Positions 1 through 7,351 of a stretch of 14,389 bases of DNA are shown piece after piece (the stretch's first letter is position 1; each line of letters starts with the position of its first letter). Source of the DNA: an uncultured Alphaproteobacteria bacterium (lineage in GTDB: Bacteria > Pseudomonadota > Alphaproteobacteria > RF32 > CAG-239); the NCBI GenBank assembly GCA_934271195.1, contig CAKQRB010000030.1, forward strand, positions 1 to 14,389, given 5' to 3'. The notes beneath the pieces are model-generated. The model saw only the letters and a list, made by a program, of their open reading frames with translations, searched no databases and was not told the DNA's origin. The position numbers and the translations under genes are program-made.

Positions 1-126
1 AAGGAGAAGGAGAAGGAGAAGGAGAAGGAGAAGGAGAAGGAGAAGGAGAAGGAGAAGGTGAAGGTGAAGGAGAAGGTGAAGGAGAAGGAGAAGGTGAAGG
101 AGAAGGTGAAGGAGAAGGTGAAGGAG
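1..126. repeat. Hexanucleotide tandem array (AAGGAG/AAGGTG)
   Basis: Twenty-one consecutive 6-bp units with no indels. The first nine are AAGGAG; the remaining twelve mix AAGGAG and AAGGTG (order T,T,A,T,A,A,T,A,T,A,T,A at unit base 5). The array is already running at base 1, so its true length is unknown. The plus strand is almost pure purine. Read in frame from base 1 it encodes alternating Lys-Glu with Glu-to-Val changes, and this frame stays open to the TGA at 253-255. However, the frame then crosses the terminator at 178-207 and runs antisense into the neighbouring gene, so coding is doubtful. The only variable base changes the amino acid, which does not suggest protein-level selection. 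It is best described as a variable-number tandem repeat beyond the terminator of the clpB block. Confidence 0.95.
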
Positions 127-177
127 GCTGAAAACAAAAATATCAAAAATCAAAAAAGACTACAAGAGAACGGAAAC

Positions 178-207
178 AAAAAAAAGCGCTCTTTTCGAGC
201 GCTTTTT
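178..207 (-). terminator. Rho-independent terminator after the 141-residue gene
   Basis: A perfect 11-bp inverted repeat (181-191 with 197-207) encloses a 5-nt loop. Read on the minus strand, the stem ends in a run of eight T (185-178). It starts two bases past the TAA stop at 209-211 and so closes the clpB block. Confidence 0.88.
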
Positions 208-208
208 C

Positions 209-634
209 TTAATCATCAAATCTTTGGGCAAAGGCAAACTTGTCCATGCCGTTGATGCTTTTGACCTTGTTATTTTTCAGCAGGCCGGGGAGTTCCTGCT
301 GCCGGAAGACACTGCGTTTGTCGGCCTTATTGACAAAGGCCGTGACATTGCCGCTGGCTGCCGCAATCAGTCTTTTACTGGCTAGTTTCCAAATTTCGAC
401 AATTTGATCTTTGGGCAAAACGTCTTCCAACATTCCCAAAGCAATCAACTTTTGACCGCAAGGGGTCTGGTCTATCATCATGGCTTTGGGATTGGTCTGC
501 AGATAAGCAAAAGCCTTGTCCTTGTTTTCGGCTGTGGGCAGATAGCTTATGCTGTACAGCACCAGAGAATCGGGCGGCGTTGAAACATCATCCGTAGCCG
601 CCGCCTGCATTGCCTGTTCATACAGCTTTTGCAT
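209..634 (-). CDS. Small cytoplasmic protein, possibly related to a polymorphic-toxin C-terminal domain
   Basis: This encodes 141 residues with no signal peptide or membrane segment. The chosen ATG (634) overlaps the clpB stop by 17 nt and has a purine-rich AAGGA/AGAG stretch upstream. The frame is open to 703, but an earlier start would lie deeper inside clpB. It is directly followed by a terminator, so it is probably the last gene of the clpB transcript and translationally coupled to clpB. I do not recognise a named family. The C-terminal half has this spaced pattern: TPCG (57-60), IW (81-82), ASG-x-V (93-97), SVF (108-110), ELP (114-116), then N-x-x-V-x-x-I (121-127). From memory, a similar spacing occurs at the C-terminus of some secreted polymorphic toxins. 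That link is recollection, not a search result. The alternative is a lineage-specific stress protein. Confidence 0.8.
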   Translation of the reverse strand: MQKLYEQAMQAAATDDVSTPPDSLVLYSISYLPTAENKDKAFAYLQTNPKAMMIDQTPCGQKLIALGMLEDVLPKDQIVEIWKLASKRLIAAASGNVTAFVNKADKRSVFRQQELPGLLKNNKVKSINGMDKFAFAQRFDD

Positions 635-3221
635 TGCTTCTCTTATCCTTGACAATATCAAGTTCTCCATTGGCGACAATGATATTTGCGGTATCATTCT
701 CACTGATTTCGCCGTTCAAAATCTTTAAGGCCAGTTTATTTTCAATCTGGTTTTTCAGCAGACGTTTGAGCGGACGGGCGCCATAAACCGGATCGTATCC
801 GTTATTAACAATCCAGACAAAGGCGGCTTCGTTGACATGGAGTTTGATGTTCTTTTCCGCCAGCCGTTTTTCAATATTCTTAATCTGAATTTCGGCAATA
901 TCTTTGATATTGTTCTTATCCAGTTTATGAAAAATTGTTATCTCGTCAATCCGGTTGATAAATTCCGGACGGAAAGACGCCTTAACAATATCCATCACCT
1001 GTGCCTTTATCTTGCGCGGATCATCGGCGCCGGTGGCATTGGACAGTATCTCCGAACCCAGATTGGAGGTCATGATGATAATGGTATTTTTGAAATCAAC
1101 CGTCCGGCCTTTGCCATCTGTCAATCGTCCGTCATCCAACACCTGCAGCAAGACGTTGAAAATATCAGGATGGGCTTTTTCAACCTCGTCAAACAAGATG
1201 ACCTGATACGGACGACGACGGACAGCTTCGGTCAAGACGCCGCCTTCTTCATAGCCGACATACCCCGGAGGCGAACCTATCAAACGGGCAACGGCGTGTT
1301 TTTCCATATATTCAGACATATCAATCCGGATCATGGCCGTTTCATCATTAAACAAAAATTCTGCCAGCGCTTTGCTGAGCTCGGTTTTGCCGACACCTGT
1401 CGGCCCCAGAAACAAAAATGACCCTATCGGCTGGCGAGAATCGCTGATACCGGCACGGGAGCGGCGGACGGCATTGGCAACGGCGGCAATGGCTTCTTTC
1501 TGTCCGACAACGCGCTTGCCCAAAAATTCTTCCATGTGCAGCAGTTTTTCTTTCTCGCCCTCCAGCATTTTATCAACCGGAATACCCGTCCATTTGGAAA
1601 CAACTGCTGCAATATTCTCATCAGTCACAACTTCGCTGAAGCCGCTTTTCTTGTGCTGGGAGATTTCTTCCGCCGTCTTGATTTTGCTTTCTAATTCCGG
1701 AATCAAGCCATACTGCAGTTCGCCGGCTTTTTCATACTGACCATTGCGTTTGGCGATTTCGACCTCGATTTTGGCCTTATCCAACTTGTCTTTCAAACCG
1801 GTCAAATCGGCCAGAACCTGTTTTTCGGATTTCCATTTTTCTTCCAGTGCCTTAGCCTTGGATTCAAGGCCGGAGATTTCATAACCAATCAGCTCCAGAC
1901 GTTGTTCTGATTTTTCGTCGTCTTCTTTCTTTAAGGCTTCGCGCTCGATTTTGAGCTGCAAAATTTTGCGGTCAAGTTCATCGAGTTCTTCCGGTTTGGA
2001 ATCGATTGTCATTCTCAACGAACTTGCAGCCTCGTCCATCAGGTCAATGGCTTTATCAGGCAAAAAGCGGTCGGTAATATAGCGGTTGGACAAGGTCGCC
2101 GCAGCCAGCAGAGCGGAATCGGATATCCGTACGCCGTGGTGGAGCTCAAATTTTTCCTTAATTCCGCGCAGAATCGAAATGGTTTCTTCAACCGTCGGCT
2201 CTCCGATAAACACCGGTTGAAAACGACGAGCCAGCGCCGCGTCCTTTTCAATGTATTTTTTATATTCGTTCAATGTCGTGGCGCCAAGACAGTGCAGTTC
2301 ACCCCGCGCCAAAGCCGGCTTCAGAAGGTTAGACGCATCCATAGAGCCTTCGCTTGCACCGGCGCCGACAATCGTGTGCATCTCGTCAATAAACAAAATA
2401 ATGCTGCCGTTAGAAGCCTCGACATCCTGCAAAACCGCCTTGAGCCGTTCTTCAAACTCGCCGCGGAATTTGGCGCCGGCAATCAGCGCTCCCATGTCCA
2501 GAGCCAAAAGTTTTTTATCCCGCAAACTTTCCGGCACGTCATTGTTGACAATTCGGATAGCCAGACCTTCAACAATGGCGGTTTTGCCAACACCCGGTTC
2601 GCCGATGAGCACAGGATTATTCTTTGTCCGGCGGGACAAGACCTGAATCGTGCGGCGGATCTCATGCTCACGGCCGATAACGGGATCCAGCTTTCCTTCT
2701 TTGGCGCGCGCCGTGATGTCAACGGCATATTTTTTTAAGGCCTCAAAATTATCTTCAGCGCTTTCGGAATCGGCAAGACGCCCTTTGCGGTATTCGTTTA
2801 TGGCGTTATTCAGCTTAACGGCGCTGACACCGCTTTCCTGCAAAATTTTTTGGGCTTCGGTTCCGCTGCTCATGGCAACGGCCTGCAAAATCCGTTCGAC
2901 AGTAACATATTTGTCATTGGCTTTATCGGCCAGTTTTTCGGCCTCCAGCATTACGCGGGTAAATTCCTGTGACATCAGGCTTTGGGTACCCTGTCCGCTG
3001 ACTTCCGGCATTTTATTTAAGGTTTCTTCCAGTTTCTGGCGGATTTTGATAATGCTGCCGTCTGATTTTAATATCAAATCCAGCACGATCCCGTCTTTTA
3101 AGTCTATCAAAACCTGCAAAAGATGTTCCGGCGTGATATACTGGTGATGCCGTTTGGCCGCGAGATTGATGACATCTTGCACGACTTCTTTTGATTTATT
3201 GGTTAACTTTTCATAATCCAT
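618..3221 (-). CDS. clpB: ClpB disaggregase (Hsp100 AAA+ ATPase)
   Basis: This is a cytoplasmic hexameric ATPase that threads aggregated proteins through its pore together with DnaK, restoring them after heat stress. At 867 residues it has the usual ClpB length and complete architecture. The N-domain spans about 1-145. The first AAA+ module has Walker A GEPGVGKT (207-214) and Walker B LFIDE (about 276-280). The coiled-coil middle domain (about 405-525), which separates ClpB from ClpA/ClpC, is followed by a second AAA+ module. That module has Walker A GPTGVGKT (606-613), pore loop GYVGYEEGG (653-661), Walker B ILFDE (675-679) and an arginine-finger region RPEFINR (about 751-757). The ATG at 3221 is preferred to a GTG three codons upstream, because AGGAAGG lies about 8 nt before the ATG but abuts the GTG. 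A promoter lies just upstream, and the next gene overlaps the stop. Confidence 0.98.
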   Translation of the reverse strand: MDYEKLTNKSKEVVQDVINLAAKRHHQYITPEHLLQVLIDLKDGIVLDLILKSDGSIIKIRQKLEETLNKMPEVSGQGTQSLMSQEFTRVMLEAEKLADKANDKYVTVERILQAVAMSSGTEAQKILQESGVSAVKLNNAINEYRKGRLADSESAEDNFEALKKYAVDITARAKEGKLDPVIGREHEIRRTIQVLSRRTKNNPVLIGEPGVGKTAIVEGLAIRIVNNDVPESLRDKKLLALDMGALIAGAKFRGEFEERLKAVLQDVEASNGSIILFIDEMHTIVGAGASEGSMDASNLLKPALARGELHCLGATTLNEYKKYIEKDAALARRFQPVFIGEPTVEETISILRGIKEKFELHHGVRISDSALLAAATLSNRYITDRFLPDKAIDLMDEAASSLRMTIDSKPEELDELDRKILQLKIEREALKKEDDEKSEQRLELIGYEISGLESKAKALEEKWKSEKQVLADLTGLKDKLDKAKIEVEIAKRNGQYEKAGELQYGLIPELESKIKTAEEISQHKKSGFSEVVTDENIAAVVSKWTGIPVDKMLEGEKEKLLHMEEFLGKRVVGQKEAIAAVANAVRRSRAGISDSRQPIGSFLFLGPTGVGKTELSKALAEFLFNDETAMIRIDMSEYMEKHAVARLIGSPPGYVGYEEGGVLTEAVRRRPYQVILFDEVEKAHPDIFNVLLQVLDDGRLTDGKGRTVDFKNTIIIMTSNLGSEILSNATGADDPRKIKAQVMDIVKASFRPEFINRIDEITIFHKLDKNNIKDIAEIQIKNIEKRLAEKNIKLHVNEAAFVWIVNNGYDPVYGARPLKRLLKNQIENKLALKILNGEISENDTANIIVANGELDIVKDKRSNAKAV

Positions 3222-3253
3222 GTTTAACACCTTCCTTTACATTGCTTAATATT

Positions 3254-3284
3254 TATATAGGAAGGGGACAAGCGATAAATCAAG
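3254..3284 (-). promoter_or_regulatory. clpB promoter, sigma-70 with heat-shock-like character
   Basis: On the minus strand, TTGATT (3283-3278) and TATATA (3259-3254) are separated by 18 bp. Heat-shock features overlap it: the -35 is CTTGATT, a CCCC run lies in the spacer, and the -10 reads CCTATATA. These resemble RpoH promoter elements, but CTTG to CCTAT is 19 bp, slightly longer than the alphaproteobacterial RpoH spacing I recall (17-18). The expected start site is about 25 nt before the clpB ATG. RpoH control is an inference. Confidence 0.55.
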
Positions 3285-3292
3285 TTTTATAA

Positions 3293-4441
3293 TTATTTTT
3301 CGGGAGTTAATTTTATCAGTGTAATCTCAGCCGGCGCCAGAATCCGCATGGCAGGTCCCCAATAGCCGGCACCACGCGAAACATAAATATCCATATCGTC
3401 CTTTTTATAATGTCCGGCCAGATATTTGTTGCTGTGTTTGACCAGAAAATGAAACGGAAAAATCTGTCCTCCGTGGGTATGTCCTGACAGTTGCAGGTCA
3501 AATTTATGTTCCTGCAAATCTATTTTCGGGCTGTGTGAAAGCAAAATTTTGTAATCGTCTTTTTCAGCACCTTTTTGCGCGGTCTTAAAATTAAACTTGA
3601 AAAATTCGCTGAACATTGCAATGCCGGCGTCGGGAATTCCCGAAATAAAGATGTTATGTTTATCCAGCCTTTTGCCTTTGTTAATCAGCGGGTTCAGCCC
3701 CAGTTTGTCAAACTTCATGAACCAAGAGGGAATGCCGGAATAGAATTCATGATTGCCCAGCACCGAATATACGCCTTCCGGCGCTTTAATTTTTTTCAGC
3801 AGATTGACCTGAGATTCAATGTTTATCATGCGGTCATCAATAATATCACCGACCAGAACGACTGCATCCGGTTTGAGCCCGTTTACTTTATCAATAATTT
3901 TCCGTAAGCGCTCTTGCGAAGTGGTGCGGTTGATATGAAGATCGCTTAAAAATACGATTTTTGCCGGTCGAGAAATTTTGGAACTGCTCAGGCCGAGTTC
4001 TGTTATTTCCGGAAGTTTAACCGCCTGCCATACGCCGTAAAAAGAAATCAGCAGCGATAAACCAAGAACAACCATATTGCTCAGAGCCAGAGAATGCGGA
4101 TTTTTGGGATTAAGATATTCCGGAGCATGACCAGAAAGTCTGGCCATGCCATGGGCGGCAAACCAGACAATGTCCCGCATCATCAACAAGCAGAAAATGA
4201 TAAAAGCCAACCCGAAAAGATAATACATCAGGTTGCTAAAAACGGCATAGACATCCGGATTTTCAATCAGGCGGCCATGTCGAACAAGTCCCAGAATAAC
4301 CGGCGTGAACCAAGCGGCAAAGACAAGTATGACAGACGGTACTTTCAGCCACAAACTGAAGTTATTGTAGCCTAACAATATCTTAGCCGTGATGGCGGCA
4401 CAGGAAAACCCGACGATGAATGCGGCAACAACAAACGGCAA
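3293..4441 (-). CDS. Membrane-anchored calcineurin-like metallophosphoesterase (YkuE/YaeI type)
   Basis: The product has 382 residues. The N-terminal 145 residues hold about four hydrophobic helices (roughly 3-23, 33-53, 70-90, 120-141). A calcineurin-like phosphoesterase domain follows, with the metal-binding signature in order: SDLH (166-169), GDIID (198-202), GNHE (229-232), SHSP (302-305) and GHTHGGQ (320-326). All expected Asp, Asn and His ligands are present, so a two-metal hydrolase is likely. Members of this broad family act on lipid-linked or nucleotide substrates; the substrate cannot be read here. The start is TTG, supported by AGGAGA six bases upstream. The first internal ATG would remove the first two helices. 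It lies 20 nt after the DUF4167 gene and is probably cotranscribed with it. Its stop is just upstream of the clpB promoter, with no clear terminator between them. Confidence 0.93.
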   Translation of the reverse strand: MPFVVAAFIVGFSCAAITAKILLGYNNFSLWLKVPSVILVFAAWFTPVILGLVRHGRLIENPDVYAVFSNLMYYLFGLAFIIFCLLMMRDIVWFAAHGMARLSGHAPEYLNPKNPHSLALSNMVVLGLSLLISFYGVWQAVKLPEITELGLSSSKISRPAKIVFLSDLHINRTTSQERLRKIIDKVNGLKPDAVVLVGDIIDDRMINIESQVNLLKKIKAPEGVYSVLGNHEFYSGIPSWFMKFDKLGLNPLINKGKRLDKHNIFISGIPDAGIAMFSEFFKFNFKTAQKGAEKDDYKILLSHSPKIDLQEHKFDLQLSGHTHGGQIFPFHFLVKHSNKYLAGHYKKDDMDIYVSRGAGYWGPAMRILAPAEITLIKLTPEK

Positions 4442-4461
4442 CAGTTTTCTCCTAAAAGGAA

Positions 4462-5079
4462 TCAGACGGCTAAATCTTTTTTGCGGACATATTTGCGGCG
4501 CGGCGCAGCTTCGGAGGCGGCGTCAATAACTTCCGAGCCGGCATTTTCCGGACTGATTTCAATCACCGTAAACGATTTTTTGGCAACAGCCGGCGCTTCA
4601 ACATCCTTTTTGTTTTCAACGGACGGAAGGGCGGAAAACATATCTACCACATTTCCGCCAAGCTCGATATCGTCCGCCGGATTAATAACCTCGGCAGAGG
4701 AATCAAACAAGTCAACCCGAGCATCTTCGTCGTTGTCAATGGCACTGTCCAAGATATCAAGGCCGGAAGCATCTTCGGCGGTTTCGGCTTCATTACCAAA
4801 ACGCGTATTGTTGGCGCGTTGAAAACTGTTTTGGTTTCTTTTCTCATTAATATCGGTAACAATTTTACGGTAATGTTCGGCATACTGGCGGAAAATTTCG
4901 GCGTTGACATAGTCATTGTTGCTATGCGCTTCTTTGGCCAGTTCATTGTATTTTTTTATCAGTTCCAGAGCCGTACCGCTGATTTTTCCGGCAATGCTGC
5001 AACTGTCAAATTTATAATTGAGGGAATAAATCTGATTATTGTTATTACGATATTTATTGTTATTTTTTTTCATATACAT
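4462..5079 (-). CDS. DUF4167 domain protein
   Basis: This encodes 205 residues. An Asn- and Lys-rich start (NNNNKYRNNNNQ style) leads into a conserved block at about 27-75 (GKISGTALELIKKY ... NAEIFRQYAEHYRKIV). That is the signature of DUF4167, a family largely confined to Alphaproteobacteria and often next to prmC, as here. The rest is acidic, low-complexity and probably disordered, ending in a basic RRKYVRKK tail. No enzyme motif is visible. The basic, Asn-rich N-terminus suggests nucleic-acid binding, which is speculative. The start is ambiguous between ATG 5079 and ATG 5073; neither has a strong Shine-Dalgarno, the best being GTGTGG before 5079. A 170-nt AT-rich gap (5080-5249) separates it from prmC; I could not assign a convincing terminator or promoter there. 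Confidence 0.9.
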   Translation of the reverse strand: MYMKKNNNKYRNNNNQIYSLNYKFDSCSIAGKISGTALELIKKYNELAKEAHSNNDYVNAEIFRQYAEHYRKIVTDINEKRNQNSFQRANNTRFGNEAETAEDASGLDILDSAIDNDEDARVDLFDSSAEVINPADDIELGGNVVDMFSALPSVENKKDVEAPAVAKKSFTVIEISPENAGSEVIDAASEAAPRRKYVRKKDLAV

Positions 5080-5249
5080 TTACCACACAAAGTTAATTAT
5101 CAGAAAATTCTTCTTATTGCGAATTTATCTAAACAAATATTAATATCAATGTCATCTTTCTTGAGAAAAATAAGGCGCAAAACAAACAAATAAAAGCACC
5201 AACATCGTGGATAATACATATATTTTTTTTAATTGCAAATATTTTTTTC

Positions 5250-6107
5250 TCAATTATGCAAAATAACGCAACGCGGAATCGAATTCAGATCATTGCGTAT
5301 GTGCTCCAGAACAAAACCTTTATCCTCAAAAACAGAGGCAATGTCCAGAGCCTGTCCGATACCGGCTTCCAACAGAACATAAGCACCTGGTTTTAAAATT
5401 AAAGGGGCTATTTCTGCCAGACGTCGATAATCCCGCAATCCGTCTTTACCGCCGTCCAGCGCCAAAAGCGGATCATGCGCGCGGACTTCTTCATCAAGAC
5501 CGGCAATATCGGTACTCGGAATATAAGGCGGATTTGACACCATCAGGTCAAATTTTTGCCCGAGGCCGCCGACAAAACCTTCATCAAACCAGTCGGCATT
5601 TATAAAAGCGGCGCGATCTGACAACCCCAGATTTTGCGCATTGCAGACAGCCACTTCCAAGGCCGCGGCAGAAATGTCAACGCCGGTACCTGCCATCTCA
5701 GGCACATCGCCCAGCACAGAAAGCAGAATACAACCGGAGCCGGTTCCGAAATCAACCATTGTCCGCAGCTTTTTTTGCTTGGACAGGCTGATCGCTGCCT
5801 CAACCAAAATCTCCGTATCCGGACGCGGCGACAAAACGTTTTCATTAACGGTAAATTCATATTTATAAAAACCTTTGTGGCCGAGTATTTTGCACAAAGG
5901 ATAATGCTGCAGGCGCAAGGCAAGCATATCTTCCAAGCGCCGACGCTGTTCAGGATTTATTTCTGCTGCAAACGGAAGCGGCTGATTTTCCGCGAGTTGC
6001 AATACCTCTGCCAGCAGCAAACGTGTCTCCAGACGCGGTGAAGGAATCTGTGCCGCTATCAGGCGGGACAGTACGGAATCAAAAGTTTCACTCATGCTGC
6101 AAGGCAT
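5250..6107 (-). CDS. prmC: PrmC, release factor N5-glutamine methyltransferase
   Basis: PrmC (HemK) uses S-adenosylmethionine to methylate the glutamine of the GGQ motif in release factors RF1 and RF2, which raises termination efficiency. The product has 285 residues, close to family length. It has an N-terminal helical domain (about 5-85) and the ILG-x-x-x-FY linker motif (74-80). SPRPDTE (93-99) leads into the Rossmann fold, with SAM-binding motif DFGTGSG (119-125), an acidic residue in GVDIS (142-146), and the catalytic NPPYIP (192-197) that holds the target glutamine. The start is either ATG 6107 or ATG 6095 (MSETFDS, closer to the usual family start). An AGAGG lies 13 nt before 6107, longer than ideal. 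The preceding small gene ends 16 nt upstream, so the two are likely cotranscribed. prfA, the usual upstream partner in this class, is absent. Confidence 0.96.
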   Translation of the reverse strand: MPCSMSETFDSVLSRLIAAQIPSPRLETRLLLAEVLQLAENQPLPFAAEINPEQRRRLEDMLALRLQHYPLCKILGHKGFYKYEFTVNENVLSPRPDTEILVEAAISLSKQKKLRTMVDFGTGSGCILLSVLGDVPEMAGTGVDISAAALEVAVCNAQNLGLSDRAAFINADWFDEGFVGGLGQKFDLMVSNPPYIPSTDIAGLDEEVRAHDPLLALDGGKDGLRDYRRLAEIAPLILKPGAYVLLEAGIGQALDIASVFEDKGFVLEHIRNDLNSIPRCVILHN

Positions 6108-6123
6108 ATAAAGTTTGTTACCT

Positions 6124-6327
6124 CTAAATTATTTTTTGCTTAAAATCTACTGTTACGGCCGTATCAACAATACCGGATTTGAGTTTTTGGGCTTTGATTG
6201 CAGACAAACGTTCAGACATCCGCTCTTCAAAAGCTTTCCAACAGAAAACCGAAGACGTATCCTCATCGTAGTAACAGTCTATTTTCGGGCGGCCAAGCCC
6301 TTTGTCGGCATTTGTAAAATCAGCCAT
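6124..6327 (-). CDS. Small hypothetical protein between rpoH and prmC
   Basis: This encodes 67 residues, hydrophilic, with no signal peptide or membrane segment. It is cytoplasmic by default. Two cysteines (in IDCYY and FCW), several aromatic residues and a helical charged middle (KAFEERMSERLSAIKAQKLK) are visible; no known family is recognised. The start ATG 6327 is supported by GGGTGA six bases upstream. The same frame is open further upstream, but only inside rpoH. The gene sits 34 nt after the rpoH stop and 16 nt before prmC, a spacing typical of an operon member, which is the main argument that it is real. Function is unknown. Confidence 0.65.
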   Translation of the reverse strand: MADFTNADKGLGRPKIDCYYDEDTSSVFCWKAFEERMSERLSAIKAQKLKSGIVDTAVTVDFKQKII

Positions 6328-6361
6328 ACTTTTCACCCAATATGATAAAATTACAAAAAAA

Positions 6362-7267
6362 TCAGGCGGCGTCGTTAAGTTCGGCCATTTGCTCGCGCAC
6401 CAGAACAGACAAGCGCTCAAAGGCTTTTTTCTCAATTTGGCGAATGCGCTCGCGGCTGACACCGAGTTTAGCTCCGAGTTCTTCCAAAGTCTGCGGATTT
6501 TCCCTCAGCATTCTCGCATTTATGACCTGTTGCTCACGTTCCGTCAACTGTGACAGGCAGCTGCGAAGAATCCGGTTCCGCTGGTCTTGTTCCTGACGGC
6601 GGGAAAGGCGCTCTTCTATATTTTGACGGGAATCGACCAACAAATCCATTTTTTCATTATCATCTTCGTCCGAAACAGAGACATTCAAAGACTTGTCTCC
6701 GCTCATACGCCGGTTCATCTCAACGACATCGGCTTCATCGACAACCAGTTCATCAGCGATTTTTTTCACCGCTTCCGGCGCAAGTTCACGATTGTCATAA
6801 ATACCGAGACGGGATTTCAGGCGGCTCAGATTGTAAAAAAGCTTTTTCTGGGCAGCCTTGGTTCCGATTTTGACCAAAGACCACGACCGCAAGATATAAT
6901 CATTGATTGCAGCGCGAATCCACCAGATGGCATAAGTCGCCAAACGGACTTTTTTATCAAGATCAAATTTTTTGACCGCCTGCATCAGACCAATGTTGGC
7001 TTCTGAAATAATATCGCCCATAGGCAGGCCGTAACGGCGGTATGACAAAGCAACCTTAGCTGCCAGCCGAAGATGCGACGTCACAAGACGCTGCGCAGCT
7101 GACAAATCGCCGTTCTGTTGAAAGGACGTGACCAGATCAAGTTCTTCTTTGTCTGTCAATATCGGGAATTTTTTGATTTTTTCTAAATACGAAAACAAGC
7201 TGTTGCCGTCAATGACTGCCGGTAAATTGTTTGAACTTCTTAAAATCAATTCTGATGAAGTACTCAT
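6362..7267 (-). CDS. rpoH: RpoH, heat-shock sigma factor (sigma-32 family)
   Basis: RpoH directs RNA polymerase to heat-shock promoters such as those of chaperone and protease genes. The product has 301 residues, usual for alphaproteobacterial RpoH. Region 2 is complete (about 59-130: HLRLAAKVALSYR, GDIISEANIGLMQAVKKFD, RLATYAIWWIRAAI). The RpoH-box KLFYNL (142-147), which distinguishes RpoH from RpoD-type factors, follows. Region 4.2 has the helix-turn-helix LGAKLGVSRERIRQIEKKAFERL (264-286). The start is ATG 7267, preceded by AAGAGG at a 9-nt distance. An upstream in-frame TTG at 7291 has no better signal. It has its own promoter (7352-7379) and a leader of about 75 nt able to form hairpins. 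The downstream 67-residue gene and prmC probably follow on the same transcript. Confidence 0.96.
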   Translation of the reverse strand: MSTSSELILRSSNNLPAVIDGNSLFSYLEKIKKFPILTDKEELDLVTSFQQNGDLSAAQRLVTSHLRLAAKVALSYRRYGLPMGDIISEANIGLMQAVKKFDLDKKVRLATYAIWWIRAAINDYILRSWSLVKIGTKAAQKKLFYNLSRLKSRLGIYDNRELAPEAVKKIADELVVDEADVVEMNRRMSGDKSLNVSVSDEDDNEKMDLLVDSRQNIEERLSRRQEQDQRNRILRSCLSQLTEREQQVINARMLRENPQTLEELGAKLGVSRERIRQIEKKAFERLSVLVREQMAELNDAA

Positions 7268-7284
7268 TAAACACAACCTCTTTT

Positions 7285-7330
7285 CATACAAATCGTATGG
7301 ATACTAATTTAGGCATCACTCATCTAAATT
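7285..7330 (-). promoter_or_regulatory. Structured rpoH 5' leader (two inverted repeats)
   Basis: Between the predicted start site and the rpoH Shine-Dalgarno (7277-7282) lie two inverted repeats. One is a perfect 7-bp pair, AATTTAG/CTAAATT (7324-7330 with 7306-7312, 11-nt loop). The other is a 5-bp pair, CATAC/GTATG (7295-7299 with 7285-7289, 5-nt loop), ending two bases before the Shine-Dalgarno. A third ATAC (7295-7298 region, paired with GTAT at 7301-7304) could compete with the second. A temperature- or growth-responsive leader is possible but not shown. Confidence 0.3.
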
Positions 7331-7351
7331 TCAACATCCATCAAGAAGGAA

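Noticed and set aside
1..126. Triplex (H-DNA) forming mirror repeat
   Set aside because: The unit AAGGAG is purine-rich but not mirror symmetric (its reverse is not a rotation of itself), and T interruptions break the purine strand in the right half.
58..255. Lys/Glu-rich plus-strand open frame starting in the hexamer array
   Set aside because: It has only a GTG inside the array as a start, reads through a strong terminator stem and then antisense into a real gene. Its tail has no protein-like character. A C-terminal end of an upstream gene cannot be fully excluded.
837..1421. 194-codon plus-strand open frame opposite clpB
   Set aside because: It is antisense to a complete, highly conserved clpB. 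Similar long shadows lie opposite asnS (8455-9084) and clpB (2136-2738), and none has a ribosome site or recognisable motif.
5160..5215. Terminator after prmC
   Set aside because: The best pairing (GGTGC with GCGCC on the minus strand) needs a G-U pair and a 17-nt loop; too weak to call.
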